64,000 nucleotides of DNA from Archangium sp. (GTDB lineage Bacteria > Myxococcota > Myxococcia > Myxococcales > Myxococcaceae), in contig JAUYRZ010000128.1 in NCBI GenBank assembly GCA_030695565.1, positions 1 to 64,000 of the forward strand, in the 5' to 3' direction. Below are positions 40,324-50,356 of the stretch, piece by piece (the stretch's first letter is position 1; every line of letters begins with the position of its first letter). The position numbers and the translations under genes were made by a program. A model generated the notes under the pieces. It saw nothing but the letters and a program-made list of their open reading frames with translations. It did no database searches and was not told where the DNA came from.

Positions 40324-41256
40324 GTGACGTCGAAGAAGCGCGACTTCCTCAAGTTCACCGACCTCAGCCTCGACGAGCACCTCGGGCTGTTCCGACGAGC
40401 CGCGGTGCTCAAGCACGCGCGCCGCGAGCGCCGCCAGGTCAACACCATGGGTGGCCGCACGCTGACGATGATCTTCGAGAAGGCGTCGACCCGAACGCGG
40501 TTGTCCTTCGAGGCGGCGATGCTGCAGCTCGGCGGCTCGTGCATCGATCTCTCGGCAGGCAACTCGCAGATGTCGCGTGGTGAGCCGCTCCCCGACACGG
40601 CCCGCGTCACCGGCCGCTACTGCGACGTGGTGATGATGCGCACCTTCGCCGATGCCCGCATCGAGGAGTTCGCGCAGCACTGCGAAGTGCCGGTGATCAA
40701 CGGCCTGACCGACGGTGGTCACCCGGTGCAAATCCTCACCGACCTGTTCACGGTCGAAGAGAAGCTCGGCTCCATCAAGGGCAAGACCCTCGCGTTCGTG
40801 GGCGATACCGCCAGCAACATGGGCCGCAGCTTCACGCGCGCCGCGCCCATCTTCGGCTACCAGCTCAAGCTCGCTTCGCCCAGGGGCTACCACCCGGCCG
40901 ACGACGTGGTCGAGCCGGCGAAGGGCTTCGTCGAGCTGCTGGCTGATCCGAAAGAGGCCGTGAAGGGCGCCGACGTGGTGATCACCGACGTGTGGACCTC
41001 GATGGGCCAGGAGGCCGAGTCGAAGCAGCGCCTGGCCGACCTGGGCGCCTACCAGGTCAACCCGGGGCTCATGAAGCTCGCCAAGGCGCACGCGCTGTTC
41101 CTCCACTGCCTGCCGGCGCACCGGGAAGAAGAGGTGACGGCTTCCGTCATCGACGGCCCGCAGTCGGTGGTGTGGGACGAAGCGGAGAACCGCCTGCACG
41201 TGCAGAAGGCGCTGCTCGAGTACCTCGTGCTCGAGAACGAACGCCGTCAGGGCTGA
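40324..41256 (+). CDS. argF: ornithine carbamoyltransferase
   Basis: A 310-residue protein, GTG start with AAGGAG 8-9 nt upstream. Carbamoyl phosphate motif STRTR, MRTF, ornithine-binding DVWTSMGQE and HCLPAHR are present, with HPVQ for the more usual HPCQ. The HCLPAHR motif favours ornithine over acetylornithine as substrate. It makes citrulline. argG and argD are not in the window. It is the last arg gene, 64 bp after argH. Confidence 0.9.
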   Translation: MTSKKRDFLKFTDLSLDEHLGLFRRAAVLKHARRERRQVNTMGGRTLTMIFEKASTRTRLSFEAAMLQLGGSCIDLSAGNSQMSRGEPLPDTARVTGRYCDVVMMRTFADARIEEFAQHCEVPVINGLTDGGHPVQILTDLFTVEEKLGSIKGKTLAFVGDTASNMGRSFTRAAPIFGYQLKLASPRGYHPADDVVEPAKGFVELLADPKEAVKGADVVITDVWTSMGQEAESKQRLADLGAYQVNPGLMKLAKAHALFLHCLPAHREEEVTASVIDGPQSVVWDEAENRLHVQKALLEYLVLENERRQG

Positions 41257-41355
41257 ACCAACCGTCGCAGCGAGCGCAGTCGACGCGGCAAGTGACCCTC
41301 GGTGGGTCCCGGATCTCGGCGCCGCGCGCGGGCGTGCTCGCGCTTAAGGTGCTGC

Positions 41356-42243
41356 ATGGTTCGTGGACTGCTTGCCGTGATGGTGGTGCTGACGGGCTGT
41401 GCACACGGGTCTCGCGTCACCGAGCCGCCCCGCGGCCGTGCCTTCTGGCTCTCACTGCGCGACGCGAAGTTTGCGTTGCCCGCGGGCGAGTCGCAGGAAG
41501 CGGTGCTGCGCGACGCGGAGACCCTGGTCGATTCGGAAGATCCGGTGCTGCGCGACGAGGTCGGTTACGGCCTGGTGGTGGCGTGGGTCTACCAACAGAA
41601 GTCGGTGCCTGCCCCGGCGTTGCTCGAGCTCACCTCTCGCCTGCAGGAGCGGCTCAAGAACCTGGCGTCGCCGGTGCTCGGTCGCAGCTTCTCGGCCTTG
41701 AGCCTGTCCATCATCGCCGCCGCCGAGCTCAAGCAGCCGGTGCTCAGCCAGTCGCAGTTCGACGCGCTGGTCGAAGCGGCGACCGACGAGCTGGTGCTCG
41801 AGCCCGATCTGCGGGGGCATGACGCGAAGCTGGGGTGGATTCACGCCACTGCGCACACCGCTGATCTCCTCAAGTTCCTCGCACGCGATGACCGCCTCAC
41901 TGGCGGGCAGCAGGACCGGATCATCAACGCCATCGTGCACCGGCTCTCTCACGGCACCTCGTTCGTGTGGGGTGAAGAGGAGCGCCTCGCCGCGGTCTTG
42001 CGCTCGTTGATCATGCGCAAGGATGCCCGCGTGCCGGTGATGACCGCGTGGCTCGGTACCCTGGGCCCTGCCTGGAAGCGCTTGTGGAGCACGCCGGTGC
42101 TCAACCGCGACGAATACGCGCACCTGAGCAACGTGAAGCTGACCCTGCGTTCGCTCTACGTCTCGCTCTCGGCTTCGGAGCAGACGCCGATGGTCGACGC
42201 CACCCGCGCCGACGTGCTCGAGGCCCTCAGCGCGCTGCAGTGA
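41356..42243 (+). CDS. DUF2785-like lipoprotein
   Basis: A 295-residue protein from ATG 41356 with a lipobox (VVLTGC, Cys15). The mature part is helical, and GWIHATAHTADLLKFLA near residue 175 matches the DUF2785 family (HEAT-like, unknown function). The lipid anchor is unusual for that family. It is preceded by an about 100-bp gap after argF, so likely its own transcription unit. Confidence 0.65.
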   Translation: MVRGLLAVMVVLTGCAHGSRVTEPPRGRAFWLSLRDAKFALPAGESQEAVLRDAETLVDSEDPVLRDEVGYGLVVAWVYQQKSVPAPALLELTSRLQERLKNLASPVLGRSFSALSLSIIAAAELKQPVLSQSQFDALVEAATDELVLEPDLRGHDAKLGWIHATAHTADLLKFLARDDRLTGGQQDRIINAIVHRLSHGTSFVWGEEERLAAVLRSLIMRKDARVPVMTAWLGTLGPAWKRLWSTPVLNRDEYAHLSNVKLTLRSLYVSLSASEQTPMVDATRADVLEALSALQ

Positions 42244-42310
42244 AGCCTCCCGATGGCGCATGACGACCGAGCGAGGGCGCACTAAGAGCGCGGTCACCTG
42301 GAGGCTTCAC

Positions 42311-42832
42311 ATGCGTGCATCGCTCATCGTCGTGACCCTGGCGTTCAGTTCCTGCAACTTCCCCACGGTGGTCCCCGAAGCGCTCAACACCGAGTTCAAG
42401 CCCACGGGCGAGCTGCTCCTCTACAACCGCACGGCCAGCTTCGACGCGTACCGGGTGCGCAGCATCAAGTGCAACCTGTCCAAACGCAGCGACGGCAGCT
42501 GGGCAGGCACGCTGGCAGAGCGGCCCATCGACGTGACGGTGACCGACAAGCGCATCTCGGGCGTCGAGCTGATGCTCACGCGCGAGATCACCGACGGCAA
42601 CAAGACGGTGATCACCGGCCAGTTCCAGAACCGCATCTACCGCTTCGAGTTCGACGACCAGCGGGCCCTCTTCCGCGGGCCCAACAAGGCCTTCACGTTG
42701 GATGGGCGGGAGGTCAGCCCGACCCAGACCACCTACGGACCCCAGGGAAATCTGCAGCTTCGGGGCGAAGCGGGTGGCGAGAACCTGCCCTGGCCGCAGA
42801 TGGGCTTCGCGCTCATCGCCATGATGAATTGA
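42311..42832 (+). CDS. lipoprotein, unknown function
   Basis: A 173-residue protein from ATG 42311 with a lipoprotein signal (LAFSSC, Cys at about residue 14). The mature part is rich in beta strands, with Ser/Thr and Asn, and has no recognised family. It lies 67 bp after the DUF2785 gene on the same strand and before atpA, which appears to have its own promoter. Confidence 0.55.
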   Translation: MRASLIVVTLAFSSCNFPTVVPEALNTEFKPTGELLLYNRTASFDAYRVRSIKCNLSKRSDGSWAGTLAERPIDVTVTDKRISGVELMLTREITDGNKTVITGQFQNRIYRFEFDDQRALFRGPNKAFTLDGREVSPTQTTYGPQGNLQLRGEAGGENLPWPQMGFALIAMMN

Positions 42833-42859
42833 GGTTTTTCTGGCCTTTGGAAGTTGTAG

Positions 42860-44491
<1,632 letters not shown>

Positions 44492-44531
44492 GAGCTGGTT
44501 TTGCCGCGTGCGGCGGCGTAACACCCGCCGC

Positions 44532-44951
44532 ATGCGTCTGACTCTCATCGTCGTCTCCATCGCGTCGCTCATGAGCGGCTGCGCGCTCCGGCCGCGATAC
44601 GCCGACTTCGTCACTGCCAAGACCGCCGGCAAAGAAGTCACCTTCGTGGTGACCGATGCCGACACCCAAAAACCGGTGCCCAACGCGCGGGTCGAGGTGA
44701 GTGAGCTGAAGAACCGCCTGCAGGTCACCACGGCGGCCGACGGCACCTTCAAGCTCCCCGTCGAGAAGAAGTACCTCGAGGAGAACCCGGTCTTCGTGGT
44801 CACCCTGCCGAAGGGTTTTGAGAACTACCGCGTGGCCCTGGCGCCCCCTCCGGCGCCGGTCGAGCCGGTGGCCGCCCCTCCGGAAGTGCCGGCGACCGAG
44901 CCTGCTCCTGCCGCACTGCCCGATGCGGGCATGCCGGCATCGAATGGCTGA
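44532..44951 (+). CDS. lipoprotein with carboxypeptidase-regulatory-like domain
   Basis: A 139-residue protein from ATG 44532 with a lipobox (LMSGC, Cys at about residue 16). Residues 30-90 look like a carboxypeptidase regulatory-like/CNA-B beta sandwich (VTDADTQKPVPNARVEVSEL ... TTAADGTFKLPV). The C-terminal 45 residues are Pro/Ala-rich. Probably a small surface or periplasmic protein. Confidence 0.6.
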   Translation: MRLTLIVVSIASLMSGCALRPRYADFVTAKTAGKEVTFVVTDADTQKPVPNARVEVSELKNRLQVTTAADGTFKLPVEKKYLEENPVFVVTLPKGFENYRVALAPPPAPVEPVAAPPEVPATEPAPAALPDAGMPASNG

Positions 44952-44976
44952 GCGCGCCTTTCGTCGAGAGGCCACG

Positions 44977-45528
44977 ATGCGATTCTTCGCCTGTTGTTTC
45001 GTGCTGTTGAGTGGCGCTGCGCTCGCCGATTCGGAGATCTTCCACGGCTGGTCGAAGGACGGCAGCTGGCTCGTGTACGAGCAGCGCACCCACGACGATC
45101 GGGTCGAGCTCTACTTCTGCGCGAGCGAGAACCAGACCCAGCCCAGCTGGCCAGCCGCGCTCAATGGACTGGATCGCGAAGACGGCACCCTGTCGTGCGT
45201 GCGTTTCCTCGACCCGAACAAGGCGCCTTACCAGTGGAAGAACCAGCTGGTGCTGCCCGCGCCTTCGATGTCGCAGGCGGGCATCACCATCTCGGCTGAG
45301 CTGGCCACCGACGGCGAGTCACCGGGCTTCACCTTGATGTCGGGTGACAAGAAGCAGAGCTGCTACGCGTCGGCGACCCGCGAAGACTCGAAGTTGATGA
45401 AGACCTGGTTTCACCCCAGCACGCGTTTCGTGGCCGCCCTCATCGATGGGAATTTCCGGCACTGCGTGGTGACGCTCAAGGCGGGTAAAGCGCCGGTGGG
45501 CAAGCCGCCGGGTGGGAAGAAGAAGTAG
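44977..45528 (+). CDS. secreted protein, unknown function
   Basis: A 183-residue protein from ATG 44977 with a signal peptide (FVLLSGAALA). The mature start DSEIFHGWSKDGSWLVYEQ resembles a WD40/TolB-like 'SPDG' blade, but only one is present. The C-terminus is Lys/Gly/Pro-rich. It follows the lipoprotein gene by 25 bp and is probably cotranscribed. Confidence 0.55.
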   Translation: MRFFACCFVLLSGAALADSEIFHGWSKDGSWLVYEQRTHDDRVELYFCASENQTQPSWPAALNGLDREDGTLSCVRFLDPNKAPYQWKNQLVLPAPSMSQAGITISAELATDGESPGFTLMSGDKKQSCYASATREDSKLMKTWFHPSTRFVAALIDGNFRHCVVTLKAGKAPVGKPPGGKKK

Positions 45529-45589
45529 GCCGGGCTCCCGAGAGCCGTCGAGGGAGTCGGTGTTTCCGTGCGCTCGATGCGAACGGTGG

Positions 45590-46546
45590 TTACCGCTGCG
45601 CTTCTTCCTGCAGCCACTGCAGCACGCGCGCTTCGGCCCAGAACCCGGGGCGGAAGAGCGAGCCGGTGACGAAGCCCACGTGACCACCGCGCCGGGTGAG
45701 CAGCACGTCGAGCGCGGCATTGTTCATCACGTCTGACGGAAGCACCGGCGGGGCCAGCGCGTCGTCGTGCGCAGAGAGCAACAGCGTGCGCGTGTGAATC
45801 GACGCCAGCTGGGGGCCCGCTGAACACTTCGCGTAGTAGTCCTCCGCCGAGGAGAACCCGAAGAGCGGCGCGGTCACCAGGTGATCGAAGTCGCGAATGC
45901 GGGTGGCCGCCTCGATGGAGCGCACGTCGAAGTGTTTCGGGTGGGTCTTCGCTTTGGCCAGCGCCTTGGCCTTCATCGCCGGGAGGAAGCGGTGCAGGTA
46001 CGCGCGCGCGAGCACCGAGCCCGAGTCGATGAAGCGCACGCCACGGGCCAGCTCGAACGGCGTGGAGACCGCCACCGCGCCTTTCAGCTTTTCCGCGGCC
46101 CCGTGCTTCGCGAGGAAGTTGAGCAACACGCTGGCGCCCAGCGAGAAGCCCACCGCGAAGAGCGGCCCGTCGAGCCTGCCCACCAGCCAGGCGAGATCGC
46201 GGAAGTCGCCCGACGAGTACGAGGCCGCTTGCAGGTTCGGCTCACCGGAGCAGCTGCGCGCGTTGAGGGCGATCCCGCTCCACCCCAGCGCGGCGAGGTC
46301 GCGCAGCATCAGCTGGATGTAGCCGGAGCCCGAAGAGCCCTCGAGCCCGTGCAGCAGGATGACCGTCGGTGCGCCGGGTTTTCCATCCACCCGATCCAAA
46401 TCGACGAAGTCACCATCGGGCGTCTGCAGCCGCTCGCGGCGCAGGGGCAACTCGACCTTCGGCCGGCCCATCACCCCGAAGAGAGATTGAGCGTGACCCC
46501 AGCTGAGGCCCGTCGCTGCGCGGAAGTCGTCGGAGAGAAGCGCCAT
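45590..46546 (-). CDS. YheT-like alpha/beta hydrolase
   Basis: A 318-residue cytoplasmic hydrolase of the YheT/ABHD1-3 type: VILLHGLEGSSGSGYI (oxyanion HG), NARSCSGEPN and nucleophile elbow GFSLGASVLLNFLA. The acid D is in AHDDALAP and the catalytic His in RGGHVGFV. Members are esterases or lipases. Its start codon is 16 nt downstream of an intrinsic terminator in a structured leader, implying attenuation-type control. Confidence 0.82.
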   Translation of the reverse strand: MALLSDDFRAATGLSWGHAQSLFGVMGRPKVELPLRRERLQTPDGDFVDLDRVDGKPGAPTVILLHGLEGSSGSGYIQLMLRDLAALGWSGIALNARSCSGEPNLQAASYSSGDFRDLAWLVGRLDGPLFAVGFSLGASVLLNFLAKHGAAEKLKGAVAVSTPFELARGVRFIDSGSVLARAYLHRFLPAMKAKALAKAKTHPKHFDVRSIEAATRIRDFDHLVTAPLFGFSSAEDYYAKCSAGPQLASIHTRTLLLSAHDDALAPPVLPSDVMNNAALDVLLTRRGGHVGFVTGSLFRPGFWAEARVLQWLQEEAQR

Positions 46547-46561
46547 CGGCGGTCACCGGGA

Positions 46562-46598
46562 AAAAGAAGAGCCGCCTCTCGTACAGCAGAGGCGGCTC
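46562..46598 (-). terminator. intrinsic terminator in the leader of the YheT-like gene
   Basis: On the minus strand: GAGCCGCCTCT, 8-nt loop, AGAGGCGGCTC (perfect 11-bp stem, 46569-46598), then TTCTTTTT. It points toward the hydrolase start only about 20 bp away and has no upstream gene on that strand, so it is an attenuator or ends a small RNA. Confidence 0.75.
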
Positions 46599-46798
46599 CC
46601 ACAGCTTTCATTCGGGCCACTCCGCAGTGTCACCTGAGCCGCAAGGCTTCAGAGAACCACTGCGGAGATGGTCCCTGCTTTCTGTCGTTGCAAGGCACCA
46701 CCTCCTTTCGCCCCGAAGGGCTCGCGCATCTTTACGCATCGAATCACCCACGCAAGGGAGCCACTGTGCGTTCAGGTAGGGCGCGTTAGAAACGACCC
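46599..46798 (-). ncRNA. candidate structured leader or small RNA
   Basis: Upstream of the terminator on the minus strand lies a strong extended hairpin: 10-bp stem CTCCGCAGTG / CACTGCGGAG (46620-46629 with 46658-46667) with an inner stem CTGAAGCC/GGCTCAG. A GGCTC in it could compete with the terminator's GAGCC. I do not recognise a known riboswitch class. Confidence 0.4.
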
Positions 46799-47578
46799 AT
46801 GGCGACGACCGCTGATGGGTGGGCTCCCGAGGTGTACGCGCGGTTCGCTGCCGATCGAGCTGCGCCGTTCGATGATCTGCTGCGCCTGCTCACCCCCGCG
46901 CGCAGAGGCACCCTGCTCGATCTGGGGTGTGGAACGGGCGAGCTCACCGCGAAGGCGCACGTGGCGTTGCAGGTCTCGAGTTCGCTGGGCCTGGATGCGT
47001 CGCCTTCGATGCTCAAGAACGCGGCGCCCGCTCCGGGCGTGGTGTTGGAGCAGTGCGACATCACTACCTCGTTACCCCCGCGGCAGTTCGATCGCGTGGT
47101 GAGCAACTCGGCCTTCAACTGGATTGCCGATCACCGCACGTACCTGCCACGGGTGCTCGCGCTGGTGGCACCGGGTGGTGAGCTCGCGGTGCAGATGCCC
47201 TCCAACACCGACACGCCGTTCTTTCGCTGCGCACTGGAGGCGGCTGCGGCACTCGCGCCGGAACTGGGCGGCTTCAGCTACCGCTCGCCCGTGGAGTCGC
47301 CCGAGGTCTACGCCGAGCTCTTCGCGCGCGACGCACGCATCGCCCAGAGCAAGGTGGGCACCTGGTACTACCCGCAGCTCCATCAGTCGGTGGACGGGCT
47401 GGTGGAGTTCGCGAAAGGCGGTCAGCTCTCCGCGTACCGCGCCCGGTTGCAGCCGGCCGACTTCGAACGATTCTGTTCGAGCTATCGGCAGGCGCTGCAA
47501 CGCGAGCTGGGCGAGGGCCCCGTCTTCTTCGCGTTTCGCCGGGTGTTCTTGTTCGCCCGGCTCAAGGCGCTGGCTTGA
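46799..47578 (+). CDS. SAM-dependent methyltransferase (Tam-like)
   Basis: A 259-residue class I methyltransferase: LLDLGCGTGELTAKA, GLDASPSML, then NSAFNWIADHRTYLPRVLALVAPGGELAVQMPSN, which follows trans-aconitate 2-methyltransferase-type enzymes. The substrate is not certain. Its last 17 bp overlap the 3' end of the convergent SpoIID/LytB gene. Confidence 0.78.
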   Translation: MATTADGWAPEVYARFAADRAAPFDDLLRLLTPARRGTLLDLGCGTGELTAKAHVALQVSSSLGLDASPSMLKNAAPAPGVVLEQCDITTSLPPRQFDRVVSNSAFNWIADHRTYLPRVLALVAPGGELAVQMPSNTDTPFFRCALEAAAALAPELGGFSYRSPVESPEVYAELFARDARIAQSKVGTWYYPQLHQSVDGLVEFAKGGQLSAYRARLQPADFERFCSSYRQALQRELGEGPVFFAFRRVFLFARLKALA

Positions 47579-48617
47579 TCTGCGACTCGGGGAAGTAGCG
47601 GGTGAGGATGCCCTTCACGTCGACGCCCTTCTCCGCGAGCGCGCGTGCGCCGAGCTGACAGAGCCCCACGCCGTGGCCGGTGCCCGCGCCTTGAATCACC
47701 ACCGAGGTGTCGGTCTCGGTGGTGCTGAACTTGAGGCTGCGCACCGAACGCCAACCGAACGCGCGGCCGACCTTCGAAAGAAACTCCTGGCCACTGAAGC
47801 GCCGGCCGAACGAACGCACTTCGAGAATGCGACCACCGCTGTCACGCTTCAGCGGCTCGAACGCGATGCCATTGGGCGCGACGCTCAACGCTTCGGCGAG
47901 GCGGTTCTTCTCCACCTCGAAGGTCCACGCGAGGTCAGGGCCCTTGCAGCGAGGCGCGCCGTCCTCCACGTCGCTCACCGCTGAACCGGTCGCGTCTTCG
48001 CCGAAGACATCGCCCGCCGTGCTGGTGTGGCCACCACAGGCGGCGTGAAAGAAGGCGGGCTTGAGCACGATGCCGCCGATCAGCAGCACCTGGTTGGTGG
48101 TCTTTTTCACCGCGGCTTCGGCGTCACCGCTCGACGCGCCCTGGCCGCGGTAGACCTGGCAATGCGCGAGATCGCACAGGTGATAGCCGGCGTTCGCGTG
48201 CCGTCGGTGAGCCGTGAGCGCGAAGGTGCGCGAGACGATCGCCTGCGCTTCGAGGGCCGCGGGCTTCGACGCATCGGCCTCCGCGAAGACGACGGAGGGC
48301 AGGTACGCCTCGACGTCGACCACGTTGATCAACCGCAGCAGTCCACCCTGCAACGAGACCCGCAGCTGGCCGCCGTACTTGCGCTTCGTCTCTTTCACCG
48401 TCACGGCGACGCCGTCTTCTGCGACGACCTGGGTGCACTTCAGCTCGCCCACCCGCACTTCGCGCGCACCGGCTTCCGCGTCGACGCTGCTGGCCAGCGG
48501 CTTTCCATCACAGGTGATGCGAGCGGCCTCGAGGTGCACGCGCACGGGCGTGTCACGCTCCAGCACCCGCACTTCCAGGGGCGCCGCGCTCAACGCCAGC
48601 AGCAGGAGCGCCGTCAC
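47562..48617 (-). CDS. SpoIID/LytB-domain protein
   Basis: A 351-residue protein with an N-terminal signal. The SpoIID/LytB domain is clear: VVDVEAYLPSVVFAEADASKPAALEAQAIVSRT, HLCDLAHCQVYRG, FFHAACGGHTS and the GTGHGVGLCQLGARALAEKG end. SpoIID is a peptidoglycan lytic transglycosylase of sporulating Firmicutes, and homologues in non-endospore formers probably remodel wall. The catalytic Glu region (AEAD) is slightly changed. It overlaps the upstream gene by 4 nt. Confidence 0.83.
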   Translation of the reverse strand: MTALLLLALSAAPLEVRVLERDTPVRVHLEAARITCDGKPLASSVDAEAGAREVRVGELKCTQVVAEDGVAVTVKETKRKYGGQLRVSLQGGLLRLINVVDVEAYLPSVVFAEADASKPAALEAQAIVSRTFALTAHRRHANAGYHLCDLAHCQVYRGQGASSGDAEAAVKKTTNQVLLIGGIVLKPAFFHAACGGHTSTAGDVFGEDATGSAVSDVEDGAPRCKGPDLAWTFEVEKNRLAEALSVAPNGIAFEPLKRDSGGRILEVRSFGRRFSGQEFLSKVGRAFGWRSVRSLKFSTTETDTSVVIQGAGTGHGVGLCQLGARALAEKGVDVKGILTRYFPESQIKPAP

Positions 48618-49288
48618 TTCGGCTCCTTCAAGGCGCGCCAGGTGGGCGCTTCGATGACGTTCTGCGTTGCCTCCGCACCCTGGCTGATCATTCCTTTGGC
48701 GTCGCGAAATGCCGTTTCTCCCCTCTGTTCCATCGGCCCCGAGGCCTTGGGCAGGTGCTGCTTGTCGACGAGTTTGCCACCCACGGCGACGGCTTTGCCG
48801 CGCACCTCGGCAGGCCAGGACGCCAGGCCCTCGAGATAGAAGGGCGCCTTGTCGATCATCAGCACCGCGCCTCCTTTGGCGTCTTGCGCGATGCCTGAAA
48901 TGCGCACCCGGTTGCCCATCAACTTCGCGAGCGAGCGGGCTTCTTTCGTCGGCTTGCCCGGCTCCCTCAGGTGCGGCGCGATGAGGGACTGCTCGTGTTC
49001 ACTCAAGGAGGGACGCAGCGTGCCTTCCACGCGAAGGCGGGCACCGATCAACGCTTCCCAGCCCGGCGGCGGAGCGCTGTAGCTGAGGTAGATGATGGTG
49101 TCGTCGTCGAGCACCAGGCCGGTGCCTGCCCAGTTCGAGTTGCCCTTGCCCAGGGGTACCCGCTCGAGCTGGCCGACCACGGTGACCTGCCCGCCCATGA
49201 ACTGCTTGACCGTCTCAGCGCTCGTCACCTCGGGTACCTGCACGGGGGCTCCCAACACGACCAGGGTCACAACGAGTCCGCTGAACAT
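48614..49288 (-). CDS. secreted OB-fold-like protein, unknown function
   Basis: A 224-residue protein from ATG 49288 (GTG 49309 is a possible longer start). It has an N-terminal hydrophobic signal. Two segments, QFMGGQVTVVGQLERVPLG and KLMGNRVRISGIAQD, look like successive OB-fold strands ('GxxVxVxGxL'), so it may be a two-domain nucleic acid/oligosaccharide-binding fold. Function unknown. It is coupled (4-nt overlap) to the SpoIID/LytB gene. Confidence 0.55.
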   Translation of the reverse strand: MFSGLVVTLVVLGAPVQVPEVTSAETVKQFMGGQVTVVGQLERVPLGKGNSNWAGTGLVLDDDTIIYLSYSAPPPGWEALIGARLRVEGTLRPSLSEHEQSLIAPHLREPGKPTKEARSLAKLMGNRVRISGIAQDAKGGAVLMIDKAPFYLEGLASWPAEVRGKAVAVGGKLVDKQHLPKASGPMEQRGETAFRDAKGMISQGAEATQNVIEAPTWRALKEPK

Positions 49289-49318
49289 GAGCTCGAATCT
49301 AAAGCACACTTCAGCCTC

Positions 49319-49504
49319 ATGAAGCCGGTGGTGGAGCTGAAGACCGAGCGGGTGCTCCTGCGCGATTGGCGTGACGCGGATCTGCGGCCCTTCGCGGCGC
49401 TCAACGCAGAGGACACGCGCTGCGCACGCATGTCCTCTACCGGCATCAGTCGACGAAGAAGTCCGGCGTGGGCTCGACGTTCGGATCGACCTGATACTGC
49501 TTGA
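49319..49504 (+). pseudogene. truncated GNAT acetyltransferase remnant
   Basis: From ATG 49319 the frame encodes MKPVVELKTERVLLRDWRDADLRPFAALNAED, the standard N-terminus of RimJ/RimL-type acetyltransferases (usually about 170-180 residues). After about 32 residues the similarity stops and the frame runs into the 3' end of the opposing SDR gene. It is probably cut by a deletion or rearrangement. Confidence 0.6.
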
Positions 49505-50264
49505 GGTCGGTCACGCCCGCGGCGCGCATCACGTCGTCGTCGATGAGGAAGTTACCGGTGAAGTCCTTGCCCTTGAGGAAGATGGCGTGCGCGGCGTCGG
49601 CCATGATGTCGGGCTTGCGGCTGGCGCGCATGAGCTCGTCGCCGCCCAGCATGTTCACCGCGGCGGTGGCGATGGTGGTGCGGGGCCAGAGCGCGTTGAC
49701 CGCGACCTTGCCCTGGAACTCGGCGGCCATGCCCAGCACGCACATCGACATGCCGAACTTCGCCATGGAGTACGCGACGTGATTCTCGAACCACTTCGCC
49801 TGCATCGAGAGCGGGGGCGAGAGGTTCAAGATGTGCGGCGTGAACTTCGAGTTCAGCAGGTGAGGCAGGCACGTCTTGCTCACCAGGAACGTGCCGCGCG
49901 TGTTCACGTGGTGCATCAGGTCGTAGCGCTTCATGGTGGTCTCGAGCGTGCCGGTGAGGCTGATCGCGCTCGCGTTGTTCACGCAGATGTCGATGCCGCC
50001 GAACTGCTCGACCGTCTTGCGCACGGCCTCTTCGACCTGGCCCTCTTCGCGGATGTCGCACATCAGCGGCAGCGCCTTGCCGCCGGCCGCTTCGATCGCC
50101 TTGGCCGCCGAGAAGATGGTGCCCTCGAGCTTGGGGTGCGGGTCGGTGGTCTTCGCCGCGATGGCGATGTTCGCGCCGTCACGTGCCGCGCGCAGGGCAA
50201 TGGCCAGACCGATGCCCCGGCTCGCGCCAGAGATGAAGAGGGTTCTTCCTGCCAGTGAGCTCAT
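49446..50264 (-). CDS. short-chain dehydrogenase/reductase (HSDL2-like)
   Basis: A 272-residue SDR: cofactor motif ISGASRGIGLAI, AAKTTDPHPKLEGTI, CVNNASAI and a YSMAKFGM active site (Tyr-x3-Lys). The sequence around it follows the SCP2/HSDL2-type SDRs. The Ser of the triad lies in LNLSPPLS. Substrate unknown, possibly fatty acyl or steroid ketones. Its 3' end overlaps the GNAT remnant. Confidence 0.82.
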   Translation of the reverse strand: MSSLAGRTLFISGASRGIGLAIALRAARDGANIAIAAKTTDPHPKLEGTIFSAAKAIEAAGGKALPLMCDIREEGQVEEAVRKTVEQFGGIDICVNNASAISLTGTLETTMKRYDLMHHVNTRGTFLVSKTCLPHLLNSKFTPHILNLSPPLSMQAKWFENHVAYSMAKFGMSMCVLGMAAEFQGKVAVNALWPRTTIATAAVNMLGGDELMRASRKPDIMADAAHAIFLKGKDFTGNFLIDDDVMRAAGVTDLKQYQVDPNVEPTPDFFVD

Positions 50265-50356
50265 GACCTGCGAGGTAGCACTTCTCGTTCTGGAAGGAAG
50301 CCCGCTTTCTGGGCGCCTCGCGGGCGTGTACCGTCGGGCGTCTGCGCTCCTTCGGG

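Noticed and set aside
40324-41256. N-acetylornithine carbamoyltransferase
   Set aside because: The sequence follows ornithine enzymes (HCLPAHR, DVWTSMGQE), and the operon contains ArgJ, which already yields ornithine.
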